A stretch of DNA of 64,000 bases from Cenococcum geophilum 1.58 (GCA_001692895.1 KV748182.1:2422341-2486340); one strand, 5' to 3'; counted from the stretch's first letter, positions 33,201 to 46,317 are shown. Program-made: numbers and translations. The notes: generated by a model not told the origin, from the letters alone.

Positions 33201-35980
33201 ACTCTAGTCTAAGGTACGCGTATAGCGTAAAAAGGGAGGATAGTTAGGCCCATATTAACTTATTACAATTAATAGTTAGACTTATACTATTTAGATACCT
33301 TACAGACCCACTTAATTCCATTTAACTGTTATTAAGCCTTACTACAAAGATAATAGCTTTAAGCCTTTGTAGGATACTATAGAAAATGCCCTAAAGGAGA
33401 GCCACGATTAATATGCTCTAGAAGGCGACCACAATTCTAATATAATTGTAGTAGATACGCCGTAACCACGACGCGGTAGAGGTCGCCTAAAGGGATTACA
33501 AAATCGCCAACATCTTATTAATTTTAAAGAGCAATTTATTGCCGCCATTAAGAATGGAGTTAAGTTATTAATAGCCTTTATAACAGCTAAGGAGAAGGCT
33601 AACTTTAAGCTCGCAAAACAGCTCCGAAAGGAAGGTCGTATTATAACTCCTAGAGCTTCTTTCTAAGTATCCGACAAGTAGGAGATCGATGGTCTTATTA
33701 TAAGAGGAGTCTTTAAATTTAAGAAGTATAACCCTACTAAGTTCGACGAAGTTTGTATCTTTAAGTTAAGAATAGTTAATAAGATTAAAGGCAAAGCTAC
33801 TAACGCCCTATTTAAGAAATTAAGGCTTATTATCTAAGGTTATAACAATAATAGTAAGGAGGTAATTCTTACGTAATCTCCTATAATTTAACGAGCTAGT
33901 TAGTAAGTCATTGTTACGCTAGCTCCCTCCTTAATAAAGAATAGAATGGCGGTCTATCTACGAGATATTACTTAGGCCTACACCCAATTAGAGACGCACC
34001 TTTAGCGCTTAATATTAGCGCACCTTCTAGAGCAAATTCGCCACCAATATCCCAAAGATACGATTATAGTTATGCTTAAGCCATTATACGGAATCGCAGA
34101 GGTAGGAACTCACTGGTGGGCTACTTATAGCAAGCACTATAAAGAGAAGCTTTTAATAACTACATCTATATTTAATCCCTACTTCCTTATTATAACCACA
34201 GGAACTTTGTTTGGAATCGTTAGCATATAGACTAATAATACAATTATCTTAGGAGATGACCAATTCTTAGCTCTTAAAGAAGATAAGCTAGTAAAGGCAA
34301 ATCTTATAGCAAAGCTAAAAGAAAAGCTTAATTTAATAATACTATTACTCTTTAATAAATGTATCCTCTCCCTAAACGAGGATTCTATTGCTTTGCGCTA
34401 GAAGGGTTAAGGTAAGAAGATTAACGTTATTAACGTTAATTCTCTAAAGTAAGGATATATAGAGCAACGTGCTTACGGAGCTTATATTGCTTCTATTTAT
34501 TAACCTAAGGCTTTATTAAGGCTTATTATCTAAGGTTATAACAATAATAGTAAGGAGGTAATTCTTACGTAATCTCCTATAATTTAACGAGCTAGTTAGT
34601 AAGTCATTGTTACGCTAGCTCCCTCCTTAATAAAGAATAGAATGGCGGTCTATCTACGAGATATTACTTAGGCCTACACCCAATTAGAGACGCACCTTTA
34701 GCGCTTAATATTAGCGCACCTTCTAGAGCAAATTCGCCACCAATATCCCAAAGATACGATTATAGTTATGCTTAAGCCATTATACGGAATCGCAGAGGTA
34801 GGAACTCACTGGTGGGCTACTTATAGCAAGCACTATAAAGAGAAGCTTTTAATAACTACATCTATATTTAATCCCTACTTCCTTATTATAACCACAGGAA
34901 CTTTGTTTGGAATCGTTAGCATATAGACTAATAATACAATTATCTTAGGAGATGACCAATTCTTAGCTCTTAAAGAAGATAAGCTAGTAAAGGCAAATCT
35001 TATAGCAAAGCTAAAAGAAAAGCTTAATTTAATAATACTATTACTCTTTAATAAATGTATCCTCTCCCTAAACGAGGATTCTATTGCTTTGCGCTAGAAG
35101 GGTTAAGGTAAGAAGATTAACGTTATTAACGTTAATTCTCTAAAGTAAGGATATATAGAGCAACGTGCTTACGGAGCTTATATTGCTTCTATTTATTAAC
35201 CTAAGGCTTTATTTAATCTCTCTATTACTGCCTAATACCAGAAACTAACTAAGGACAATGTTCTTGCCCTAAATAAACGTCTTTTCTGGTAAATAAACCA
35301 TCTCAATCGGGGACTACTCTACGTACCTATTAATCTTCCTACCGCTAAGCTCTTTATATTTATTAATAGATCGTTTATAAATAATAAAGATTTTAGCTCC
35401 TAGTTAGGATATAAGATTATTATTACAAACAAATTTACTAAAGAGAATGACTTTATAATCTATAGTAATCTTATCTATTAGAGCTTAACTAAGAGCAAGC
35501 GCATTACCTAAAGTATTTTAGCGTTAGAGATATATAGAATAGTTAGCGGAGTTAATATAGCAATTATAATTGGAACTACCCTAAAGATAATTATAGATCG
35601 ACTTAAACTTTCTGTTATCCCTATAATCGTATACACTAACTTATATTCCCTCTATAAATGTTTAGTCAAGCTCGGTACTATAAAGAAGAAGCGCCTTATA
35701 ATTAATATTATAGTACTTTAGCAATCCTATAAACATTAAGAACTCTTTAAGATTTAATAGATTAATAGCTAAGATAACCCGGTAGATGCTATAATAAAGG
35801 CGAACCCAAATAAGGCACTAGAGACGTTTATTAATACGAATACTCTACGTATATAAGTTAAAGGTTGGGTTAAAAGGGAGTCCCTAGAAATTTCTTAGTC
35901 ACGTAAGGTCTTAAGATATTTAGGAACTTCAACCAGCGGTTAAAGTTATCTAATTAGTTAGATTCTCTTGCTAAAACTTT
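30229..35980 (+). pseudogene. Copia-2 gag-pol polyprotein, RIP-inactivated
   Basis: From ATG 30229 (MALTYLKKYEKDINPEI). Gag: ..LAKLYLD.EKKFSGELY, ..MLKGRASTFYYDRL; zinc knuckle region ..CYVYKKPNCW..RH near 31610 with the second Cys mutated. Protease: FYGIIPDTRAVGVS near 32010 (D-T-G with Gly to Arg). Integrase: ..YFGHLSVY, CYYCQINQKS at 32510-32540 (HHCC zinc finger), ..NVIYLSGKPVLQVIN, ..YLGPPN near 32750. Reverse transcriptase: MAVYLRDIT.AYTQLETHL, KPLYGIAEVGTHWW (the family's LYGL-type motif), ..IILGDDQF near 34250, which is duplicated in tandem at 33821-35212. Numerous TAA/TAG at Gln/Trp sites. Replicates via RNA in virus-like particles when intact; inactive here. Confidence 0.88.
33821..35212 (+). 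repeat. Exact 696-bp tandem duplication in the RT domain
   Basis: 33821-34516 and 34517-35212 read as identical along their whole length. The junction CTTTAT/TAAGGCTT has no obvious microhomology beyond a few bases. The duplicated segment includes the LYGI..GTHWW and ILGDDQF motifs. Confidence 0.92.
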
Positions 35981-36274
35981 TTTAAAGGGGGGGGTATAAC
36001 ATTTTACAGACCCTAACTTAACCCAGCCAATTAGGATTTTCCATCCCCGGGATGGAAAATCGCTATTAGCTCGCTTACGACTAGCGCCTTAGCGGCCCTA
36101 ACACAATATCTACCTATGACCCCTCAGTAAGAGAGTACCACGTGCTAAGAGGCAAATTTTAGGACAGCAAGACTTATATTATAATAGCAATAGTAAGTAA
36201 GGAGGATTTATATTTGTTACGCTAGTTAAGCAGTATTTGTATATAGATGGCAACTATAAAAGAAGAGTTGCTAG

Positions 36275-36440
36275 TGTCGGGAATGAGGCAAGCGGTTGTT
36301 ACGTGACGCCGCGGCACTAGCGTGGCGAGGAGTCTTAGGCTCCTCGCCCTTCCTCATTCTAATTAAGAAGCTTTATTAACCAACATCACTGTAACCTACT
36401 CGAGTAGTCGTTATTAGTGAGTCACCCTATGTGACCAACA
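36275..36440 (+). repeat. Copia-2 3' LTR
   Basis: 166 bp, partner of 29691-29856 with seven transitions. Followed by TSD ATAAC. Confidence 0.93.
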
Positions 36441-36445
36441 ATAAC

Positions 36446-37457
36446 CTTTCTCTAGTTTCCGATTACAGAAGTAATTAAGTAGGTGCTAATAAGAGTTAAG
36501 CTCGGACCCCTAGAACTCGGCCACTTAAGCAAATCAAACCCTACCACTTTTAAAGCTATCTATTCTTAACCAAATCAATCTAATATTCTACCCCTATGTG
36601 CTATTTAGTAAACTAGCCCTGGCCTTTCTATCTGACGCCTTTTAAGGCTTTACTCTTAACTCCTTTGCCCTTATTTTATCCTCTTTCTCCTCTACTTCCT
36701 TTATATCTTATTTAATCAATTATATATTTATAAATTATATATTTAGATCTATAGCTGCCTACCTATAAAATTTTAGGCCTTTAAGGCCTTTAAGCTGTGA
36801 TCCCAAGCTATATATTTAAGCGTCTTTATATATAGCCTCTACAGTAAGTTGCTTAAGTTGTTGACTTCCTCTTTATAAAAGTAACTAAGTCTTTTAATTA
36901 AGTATATACTCGTTATAAAGGCTATAAATTACCTAATATATATTATAAGGCTTTTTTAGAGTGTCTATAATATTAAACCAATTACCATTAGCTTATTTAA
37001 AGCTTAAAGCCTCTATTAAAGCCTTATTTTTAACCTATAAAGACTTAAAGCCCTTATACGGATTCTATAGATAAATACTAAAGGTATACTACCTAAATTT
37101 AACTATTTTTGCTAAGAGGCCTTCTTTTAAGGCTTTATAGTTGTACTTAGTAAAATAGTACCCTTTAATTTAAGTTATATTATTAAGAAGTATAAGCTCT
37201 ATAATTTAGTCCTAATAGTTTAATTTTATAAAGGAAAAATAGAATAGATTTAAGGGTTATTATATTAATTAAAGTAGTAGAAAAATAAGTTATATATTAT
37301 ATTATACATATTTTAATAAAAACTTAATTATAGAGTGGCTTATATAGCTATTTAAAAATAATAATTAAGCTTTATTACTAAATAATTTAGTTTTAGGTAA
37401 GAAAATATTAGTAAATTAGTTAAATATAATATAATTCTTTTATAACTATTTTATAAT
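36446..37457. other. AT-rich spacer between Copia-2 and LINE-A
   Basis: Should be the continuation of the helicase-bearing host sequence interrupted at 29690/36446, but I could not carry the helicase frame across. 36493-36522 contains GTTAAGCTCGGACCCCTAGA followed by ACTCGGCCAC, found again inverted at 50450-50510. 36700-37457 is very AT-rich and featureless. Confidence 0.4.
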
Positions 37458-38391
37458 ATTATATATACTTATTATTATTATTCATTGCTTAACGTCCGAT
37501 TTGGATCCCTATTAGGCCCACGCGGACTACTCCTTATATATATATAGGGAGAAAACTCTATTTAAGAAAACCCTATAATCTATCTCCTTGCCTTTTAGGA
37601 CTCGCCTATAAGGCGCCTGTAAGGCGCCTACGAGTTACCTATAGTGCTTTACTACCTTACTTTTTAACCTTCTTAGAAACTACTGCTGCCGTAATAAGCT
37701 TACGGACGCGCTAGTATTATAAACTTTACTTTACCACTATAGAGTTATCAGGGGGCGCCCGTTACTCGCCCCCCCCGCCCTTTATTACTATTTCCTTTGT
37801 AACCCGGAACTGGTTTAGTATATTTTAGCTAATAAGCTACTAGGTAACCGCCTTAAGGCCTTTTTATATTAAGAGTAGTGTATTATAGTTCTCTATACTA
37901 GCTACTAAGAGCATTACTTCTTAGTTAGTGCGTAAGGGGCATAATAGTATTACGTGTTTTGGTGTCTATCTTAGCCAGCTATATTCGCATCTTAGGCTAC
38001 CTACTAGGATACCTACCCAGTAGAGCCAGTCTTTTAGTCCTATTATTCCTGTTCTTAAAAGTGTTGCTATTATATTTTCTACCTTTATTAGGCCTTCTTA
38101 GAGCCCTAGAGTATTTACCCCCTATAGCGTTAACTATGCTACGGCTTAGGTTTCTTTTGCCTTAGTTAGCCTCTATACCTTTAACTCCTATATACCTTTT
38201 TAGTATTAGTCTAGCCAGTATTATATTACGGTAGATAGTTTCCTAGCATTTTTTTATACTTTACTTTAGCTCCTTTCTCTCTCTTACTATTATCTTTACT
38301 GGCCTCTTATACGTTTCCCTTCCTCCTTTATATAGGCCTGGGCCCTAAAGCAGCACTATTCTTCTTTTACTTTCTTTATTTATTTCTCTAA

Positions 38392-38816
38392 TGTAACGGA
38401 ACCTTGTAGCAAGAACTACAATAGGTTCGTCAATGGGCTAGGTATATAGGAAATGCAAGTACAAAAGTCAACAACGTAATAATAACTGGTAGAGTGGTTG
38501 CCTAACAGATTAACTCTAATTATATTCTAAGAATTACTACGAGGAAGGAACTATCTAGGTAGGGATTAAGGGTCCTTAAATACACAACCGTACTCCTAAG
38601 AAAGTTATTACTCTATTTGCTCTATCTACTCTATTCGCTTTATAATAAATCTTATAGATTATATAGATTATATAGATTACATTATATGACTTTACTTACT
38701 ATTCCTCGTTACATAGTTCCACGGGTTCCATCCTAGACCGTACTTATATTAACCAACTAGCTTCTTCTAACTCCTCTCCAAGTAGTCGTAATATTATACT
38801 TAAAGCGTCCGTAACA
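38392..38816 (-). repeat. Gypsy-1 3' LTR
   Basis: 425 bp, more heavily TA-converted copy (for example AGATTACATTATATGACTTT against AGATCACATCACGTGACTCT in the other LTR). Confidence 0.92.
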
Positions 38817-39481
38817 CCATCTTCCTCCTCTTTATCTTCGTCCTTAAAGATACCTAATATCTCTAGGTCGTTTACTAGAGGTATAATATCCGTCTAATTA
38901 ATTTAGTTAATATTGTTACTTATAATACCTAAAGCACCTTCTTCTTCCTCTACAGCCTATTAGTCTCGTACCGTTGCTATAATATTGTCTCTTAGTGAGA
39001 TAATACTATCTCCGTGTTCTTATTATATAAAAGAGGGGCTAGTTTATGTTACGTTAGCAAGTCCTTTATCCTGGCAACCTTCCTCTTATTTAGAGTGCAC
39101 TAAAGCAAATATTCGGTTATCCTATAATATTCGCTCTATCTCTAATATTAAATATACGTAAGCTATTACTCTTAATAGTCATCTAGTTCCCTAATTAATT
39201 TATTTTAGGGTCTCGTGTTTAATCTAAGGCAGAAAAACTTAAGGGTAATTTTACCGCAGCGCTAGTAAAAGCCTATCATTAATCCAAAGAATTTGCTTAT
39301 GCCCTTAAGGCTTAGCAGTCTACCTTTATAAAAGTTTAGCGTCTTTAACGCGTTTATAAGAAGGTTTACTTTAAGGAGTAAAAACTTATAGAATAAGGTC
39401 TATAGGAACTAGGTAATAAAAAAATAGATTCTCTTCTAATAGAGAAGGAAACAGATCTAAGTAGTTCGGCAACTGCTCTTC

Positions 39482-42400
39482 TTAGGTCCCCCTTAGGTAA
39501 CTTATTCTTTAGTAATTCTTCTTTATTAATACTACCTAACCTAATCTCTTCTAATACTCCTATACCTTTTCTATAGCGTTTTTTAAATTCTCTAGTAGCT
39601 CCCAAGTAGTCTTAGTATAGCCTATCCACTTAACCTTATACCATATCTCGTTATCGATGTTCTTATAATTAACGATCTTTAATACTTGCCATTTATCTTC
39701 TTCTTATCCTCTATACGTGTCTACTTTATAAACCGGTGGCTTAACATTCCTATATGCTAGCTCTAGCATTACGATGTACTATATAGGGTAGATCTTTATT
39801 TTAGCTAGTAGGTTTAACTTAAACGTGACCGGTAAAATCCTTTATGTAATTTTAAAAGGTCCTAGTCTAACGTAGTCCAATTTCTTGCTTAGTCATTAAC
39901 TCTTAAAATTTTTGTATAGTAGCTATACTTTATCTCCCTCCTTAAAATCTGGTCCCTTAGATCTCTTAGCATTATAGTACTTTTTTATTCTCTCTTATAC
40001 TTTCTTTGCTAATTCTATAAGGTCTGCATAAAGATTCATTAATATCTTTATTCTCTCTTTAGCTGTACTACTCGTTTTCTTTACTTACCGTAGTAATAAC
40101 GATGTTCTTAGCTCGTATCTATAATTTGCCTTAAATAGTAATATACCTATTCCTTCTTAAGGTGTTGTATTATATGCGAATTATATAACTAGTAATAGCG
40201 ATACCCAATTATTTTATATATAATTAATATAATGTCTTAGGTACTACTCTAGCGTTTAATTTAACCTTTCCGTTTAACCGTCTGTCTATAGATAATATAC
40301 GGTAAAAGTTACTACTTAAACTCCTTGCTCCGCTAAAAACACTTCCTAGAATGCTACTATAAATCTTAAATCTCTATCTAATATGATTTTGCTTAGTGCT
40401 CCATATCTTATAAACACTTCTTTAATGTAGATTCTAGCGATATCTTCTGCTAAGATTTCTTCTGTGTATGCTATAAAGTATCCCCACTTTGTAAGCTTAT
40501 CTACTATTACTAAGATCGCGTTATAATCTTGTCCGGTAATAGGGTCTTTTAATTTTAGTAACTTAATAATAAAGTCCTATAATATGACCTCCTATAGTCT
40601 CTCTAGTATTTTAATAGGTTATAGCCCTCTATATGGCTTATGCCTTGTCGGTTTATTCCTTTAGTAATCTAAATATTCCTTTATAACCCTTTTGGCTATC
40701 CTCTAGATTCTATTAATAACGTACTCCTTCTAGAGTCTTAATACTAAGCCCATAGCTCCATTATATCCTTAGGTTAGTCCCTTATAGAAGTCCTCTATAA
40801 ATTACTCTACTATGCTTTTTAGAATATACTTTACTTCTCGATTTTTGTATATATCCGTTTATAAATCTTCTAGCTATATTTTTAGAATTCTTTATGCCCA
40901 AAAGCTTTCTGGTATCTCGTAGACTTTCTCTAGTTTATTATCTTCTTAAGTTACTGTAATTTTCGGATAATTATACCTAATTAATCCGTCTATATCTTTT
41001 CGTAATAAAGCCCCTAATAGCTTTTCCTTATTTTATAGTTTAGCTTTACGGCTTAGAGTATCTGCCTGCGTATTATCTATACCTTTGGTATACTAAATCT
41101 TAAAATAGTATTCTATAAGCATCTCTGCCCATTTAACCTATCTTTAGTTAAGTTCCTTTATTATTAGGAATCCTATTAGGTTCTTATAATCCGTTTTAAC
41201 TATAAATAGTTTCTCTATACCTTATAAAAATGCTCTCTATTCCTTTAATACTGTAACTATACCTAATAACTCTTTGTTATAGATATTATAGTTTAACTCC
41301 AGTAGTATTATTTTCCGACTATAGTATACCACTAAGTGCTATCTATCTTAATGCCTTTATATAAAGCACGCCCCTAGTATATAGTCTAATGCATCTATTT
41401 TTACAACCGTCTCTAGTCCTAGTTAATAGATCTTAAGAACTAGCTCCTAGGTAAACAACTCTTTAACTTTCTTAAAGAGTTCTCTTTACTCTTCCCCCTA
41501 TACCTATAGTTCTTCTTTCTTTATTAACCGCGTAAATGGCTTAATATCCTTTAACCACTACGCTATAAACCTTCTATAGTAATTACAAAACCCTAAGAAC
41601 AATCTTAACTATATAACGTTCTCTAGTTCCTACTAATTCACTATAGCCTCGATCTTTTTTAGATCTATACTAAGTTAGCCTAGTTTAATAATAAATCCAA
41701 TAAAATCAGTCTTCCTAGTAAAGAACTCGTATTTCTCAATTACTACTAGCATCTATTCTTCTTATAGTCTCTTTAGAACCCATTTAACGTGTTCCCTATA
41801 TTCTTCCTTAGTTATTAAGTAGATAATAATATTATTAAAATATACCATAACAAATTCATCTAAGTATTCTTCTAATATATTATTAATACGCTTCTAGAAC
41901 GTTGCTAGTGCGTTTATAAGCCTAAATTACATAACTAATAGTTTATATAGTTTTTCCTTTAACCTAAAGGCTGCCTTTTATTCGTTGCCTTCTTTAATCC
42001 TAATTTAATGGTACGCCCATCTTAGATCTATCTTTGTAAAGATTTACGCATTACCTATCCTGTCTTAGATTTCGCTAATTAAGGGTAAAGGATACCTATC
42101 CTTTCTAGTAATGCTGTTTAACTATCTATAGTTAATACACAGCCTTAGTTTGCTATTCTTCTTTAGTACAAATAGTACTAGATAACTCGCTAATAACTGC
42201 AATAGTCTAATATATCCCTTTCGTAGATTTTCCTAGACAAACTCTTTTAACACTCTATTCTCTTCTTCAGTAAGCTTATAGATTAGAAAAAACTTTAGAC
42301 TTATTTCTAGTTCTAACTCTATTTTATAGTCCCATGCTATATATTCTAACAGCTTTTTACTTTCTAGTAACTATAGTTTCTTACTATACTTATAGTATCT

Positions 42401-45400
42401 CTTTAGTACATAGCTTAGTCCTTTTTCTATTTCTTTATAGGTTGCTCCTACTTAGTACTATACTAACTTAGCTTATTATCGCATCTTATAGCGTTAAGTA
42501 TCTCTAATATTAACCTAACCTATAATCCAATCAATTCTTAAATTATATTCCTATAACTAAGGCATACCTAATACTGCCTCGTCCCGTCCTAATAGTAGGA
42601 TATTAAAAGACATCTTAATTTATCTTCCTTTAATAGTTATCTAAATAGGTCCTGTTTTAAGATTAATAATCCCTCCTCTATAGGTTATTAAATCTCCTAA
42701 AATTATAACTAATAGGTAAGGTTACTCCTTTTATCTATAAGGTAGCCCTATTCTCTTAACTACTACTAGTAAGATATAGTTTCGCGTTACTCCACTATTT
42801 ATTAGCGCTTTAAACTGCTAATCTTACCAATTAATCCATAAATTTAGGTATTGTCCTTAAATTCCTTTAAGGGTTTAAGGCTCTACCACTAGCTCCCTTT
42901 AGTCCTATAGGCCTCTACTTTTCCTAACTATTAGCCACTTAATCCTAGTATACTTAGCTTATTTTTTAGCTAATGCCTAGTTCGCTTTTTATCTTTAATA
43001 TACTATAGACACATATTTTCTAGGCATTCCCACCACTATTGTCCATCTAAGCATTCTTCCGTAAAGAATCTTCCTAGTTAAAGTACTAAACTTCCTTCCT
43101 CTTAGATTTTTATTAGATGCCATCTATATATATATTTAGCATTCCTATACTATTACTTATCCGTTATCCAGTATATCCTTATAGGGTATTTCTAATTCTT
43201 TTCTTTTAGATTCTTATATATTTCGCATATATCGTCTATATACGCAATCTATAATATTATATAGTATACTAGGTGCTTTAGGTTAACTCTTAGCTTATTC
43301 TTACCCTTAAGTTTAAACCTTTATTATACTAATCTAAACGTTACAATTTTATTCGCAGGTACTAAGATGCGCCTCTCGCTTCTCTAGTCCTCTAAACGTT
43401 CCTCTAGATCCTTTAATATTATAATTAAGGCTCCTTTAATATACGTTATAGCCTTCTCTATAATTAGGTAGTCCTAGATAACTTTTTCATCCAACTATAT
43501 ATAGAAATCTTCCTACTTATTATTGCGTCGTTACCTATACTACTTTTAGTATAGCTGCTAGAGTATATACGGTCTATCCGTAAGAAAATATCTCTTTATT
43601 ACTACGTTATAACAGCCTTTAGTATATCATTCCTTAAACCTAATAGGAATCCCTAAATCCTCTTCTTATTCTAGTTCAGTAAGCCACTTAGCTCTTAGTA
43701 TACCTACTCTCGGCCTATTAGTAATTCTTTATACTAGTGCTCTGTCCTTTATACGTCCTAATATACTAGATCTTTTATCTAGTTTCTATTCTTACCACGC
43801 GATAATTCTTTTAGTTTGCGCCTTACGCTCTAATTCTTAAAGTTATCTTACTTCTTAATCCTAATATTGGCTTTTCAATCTTTAGTCTAAACACTTCGTT
43901 TAACTAGTAAATCCTCTAGGTCCATATATTCGTCTCCCAGTTTAATTACTATTTATGCCGCAGATTCTCTAATCTATAAAGAAGCTCCCGGCCTCTTATT
44001 TATAGGTATCCTAATTTATACCCCAAATTCTTAACCCCTTAGGTTCTTTAATCCCGAGCTTACTTCTAACCTAAGCTTAGCCCCTACCTTAGTTTAACTA
44101 GGCTTAACTAGTGTCCTTGTCTCATCTTAAGAGTCCTAAATCTTACTTATCTTATCTTAAAAATCTTATACCGTTAGGAATTCTTATCCCAAGCTCATTC
44201 GTATATCTTTAAACTAAGCCACTACTCTACTCTATCAATTTCTATCCGTTATAGGTTCTTAAGCTTACCTCATCTCATCTTAAGAATCTTAGTCGTCTCT
44301 TATCTCATCTTAAGAATCTTAAGCCTTTGGCCTTTTGCCTTTATTAAGTGCCGAAGTAGTTCGCTATCTTACTTCTCTTACGTCTTATAAAGCGATAGAT
44401 ATTATATCTAGTAGGGTTTCAATCCCTATTAATGTTCCTTATTCTATAATAGAATCATCCTCTACCTCTAGTATAACATCTCTAAGATCTACTCGCTCCT
44501 AGTAAGCGGCCCTTATTACCTTATTATTACGGAATATTTCGCCTAGGTTGAATTTATCGTCCTTAATATCCAATCTATAAACTAGTTCGTTAGTTCCTTT
44601 ACATCCTATAAGTGCTAGCTCTTATAGCTAATAGCTTACGCCATACTTAGCGTCCTTATAAATTTAATATGCGTTATTATAACAAAACGCAAAACTTCTA
44701 ATTAAATACTCTTTTGTTCCTCGTAGTATATTATCGTCCCTTTATACATATATATCGTCTACTAATCTCATACCTTTTACTATATAGTAACTCTACCTAC
44801 TTCTACAGTCTCTAACGTAATAACCCTGTTTTCCATAATTTATATAAGCTCCTTCTTTAAACCATTTCTCTTATTATAGAGTCCACCTAAATGTCTTCTA
44901 CTATTAAAATCCCTAATTCAGCCTCTGCTCCTTAGACCTTTAATCACTTAATCCTTATCCTCTAGGTTTCTATAGTTTACTCCATCTCTTATAGGCTTCT
45001 TTAGTACCACTTAGGTCCATTAGCTCTACGCCATACCATAGTTTCTAACTTAGCTTTTATTATTATGTACTTTGCGCCTTATACAACTATAGAACTCTAT
45101 CCTAGCCTCTCTTAGCCTATTCCCTTTAGTAGATCCAATTATTAATCTTAATCGCCTAATCTATTAGTTCCCTTAGGGTATCCGCATCTTCTATTAGGAT
45201 AATTACGTCCTAGACTTTAGCCTTAAGTCCCTATTTATACTATGCCATAAGCGCCCTATTATTCTACTCTACTTATATTACTAGTGTCTAGAACTATATT
45301 ATATACTTAATTACTAAAGTTCATTACATAAGGTTCTGGAGTTTTCTTTCCGCTATAGTTATTTCTTCTAGGTCTCCAAATATCTACATTAGTCATTCTA

Positions 45401-45848
45401 TAAATCCTTCCTAACTTAAGAATATAAATCGCACGTCTTAGTTAGTAGTCATCATTCCGTTTACCTATATCTCCGTAAGGTAAGGTTTAAACCACTTAAG
45501 TGCTTTTCCTAATAAGAATAGTCCTGTATAGGCTATCCGATCCACAGGTATAGGTAACTTTACTCCCTCCTATAAGACCTTAAAATGCATCTATATAAGG
45601 AATCCTTTAAGCTTTAACCTCTCTCCTATAAATCTCTTAATTAATAGTAGCTTAATCTTTACTGCTCCTATCCTATTAAGTCTTTCTTCCAACACTATAT
45701 TATTAGCTATTAGCTAGTTAACTATTTCCTATAGCTGTCCAACCGTTATAGGTTACTATAAGTTAGTATCCGCCATACTAGTGTCACCTCCTATCCTTAA
45801 AGTAGTTGCTACCGTCAATGGCGTCGTAGTAGCTGCTTTTAGTGGCAT
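39482..45848 (-). pseudogene. Gypsy-1 gag-pol with chromodomain, RIP-inactivated
   Basis: ATG at 45848 starts MPLKAATTTPLTVATTL, matched by Gypsy-3 at 57862. Reverse transcriptase on the minus strand: [34 protein letters not shown] (42280-42090), VMVYFNNIIIYL (about 41850-41815) where the family has YxDDIxxY. Then RNase H (about 41400-41000) and integrase (about 40750-39900). At 39720-39590 a chromodomain-like module reads WQVLKIVNYKNIDNEIWYKV then KWIGYTKTTWELLENLKNA, ending at TAA 39482-39484. Chromodomains of this kind steer integration toward heterochromatin marks. The frame is riddled with Gln/Trp-site stops and both Asp of the YxDD box read Asn. Confidence 0.85.
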
Positions 45849-45892
45849 ATTATTCGACTTCTTATATTAATACCGTAACTAGGTAGTAATTA

Positions 45893-46317
45893 TGTAACGG
45901 AACCTTATAGTAAGAACTACAATAGGTTTGTTAATAGGCTAGGTATATAGGAAATGCAAGTATAAAAGTTAACAACGTAATAATAACTAGTGGAGTGGTT
46001 GCCTAATAGATTAACTCTAATTATATTCTAAGAATTACTACAAGGAAGGAACTATCTAGGTAGGGACTAAGGGTCCTTAAATACACAACCGTACTTCTAA
46101 GAAAGTTATTACTCTATCTACTCTATCTACTCTATTCGCTCTATAATAGATCTCACAGATTATACAGATTATATAGATCACATCACGTGACTCTGCTTAC
46201 TATTCCTCGTCACATGGTTCCACGGGTTCCATCTTAGACCGTGCTTGTATTAACCAACTAGCTTCTTCCAACTCCTCTCCAAGTAGTCGTAACATTGTAC
46301 TTAAAGCGTCCGTAACA
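45893..46317 (-). repeat. Gypsy-1 5' LTR
   Basis: 425 bp partner of 38392-38816. Its inner edge leads to the gag start at 45848. Confidence 0.92.

Larger units (their letters stand above)
29691..36440 (+). mobile_element. Complete Copia-type LTR retrotransposon (Copia-2)
   Basis: 166-bp LTRs (29691-29856, 36275-36440) with an exact TSD ATAAC on both sides (29686-29690, 36441-36445). Internal order gag, protease, integrase, reverse transcriptase is that of Copia/Pseudoviridae. 6,750 bp, of which 696 bp is an internal tandem duplication. The LTRs differ by seven transitions and no transversions, six of them in CpA/TpG context. A polypurine run (AAAGGGGGGGGGT) at about 35985 lies ~280 bp before the 3' LTR rather than against it, which is unusual. 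Confidence 0.92.
38392..46317 (-). mobile_element. Gypsy LTR retrotransposon with chromodomain (Gypsy-1)
   Basis: 425-bp LTRs (38392-38816, 45893-46317), TGTAACGG...GTAACA, with exact TSD TCTAA (38387-38391 and 46318-46322). 7,926 bp, inserted in LINE-A. A second member of the family is Gypsy-3 at 57401-64000 (+). The 5' LTR (right) retains more CA/TG than the 3' LTR. Confidence 0.92.

Noticed and set aside
3035..36440. A biosynthetic gene cluster around the laccase
   Set aside because: No synthase, tailoring enzyme set or transporter other than the dead CHR gene is present; the neighbours are unrelated pseudogenes and transposons.
37472..37490. TTATTATTATT run as a CRISPR-like or simple microsatellite feature
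   Set aside because: It is the 3' tail of LINE-A directly beside its target duplication.
37959..38165. 68-codon Leu-rich plus-strand frame
   Set aside because: Antisense shadow of the LINE-A C-terminal zinc-binding region.
39366..39605. 79-codon frame MGATREFKKRYRKG.. near the Gypsy-1 3' end
   Set aside because: It lies in a different frame from the chromodomain and overlaps its C-terminal end; a frame shadow.
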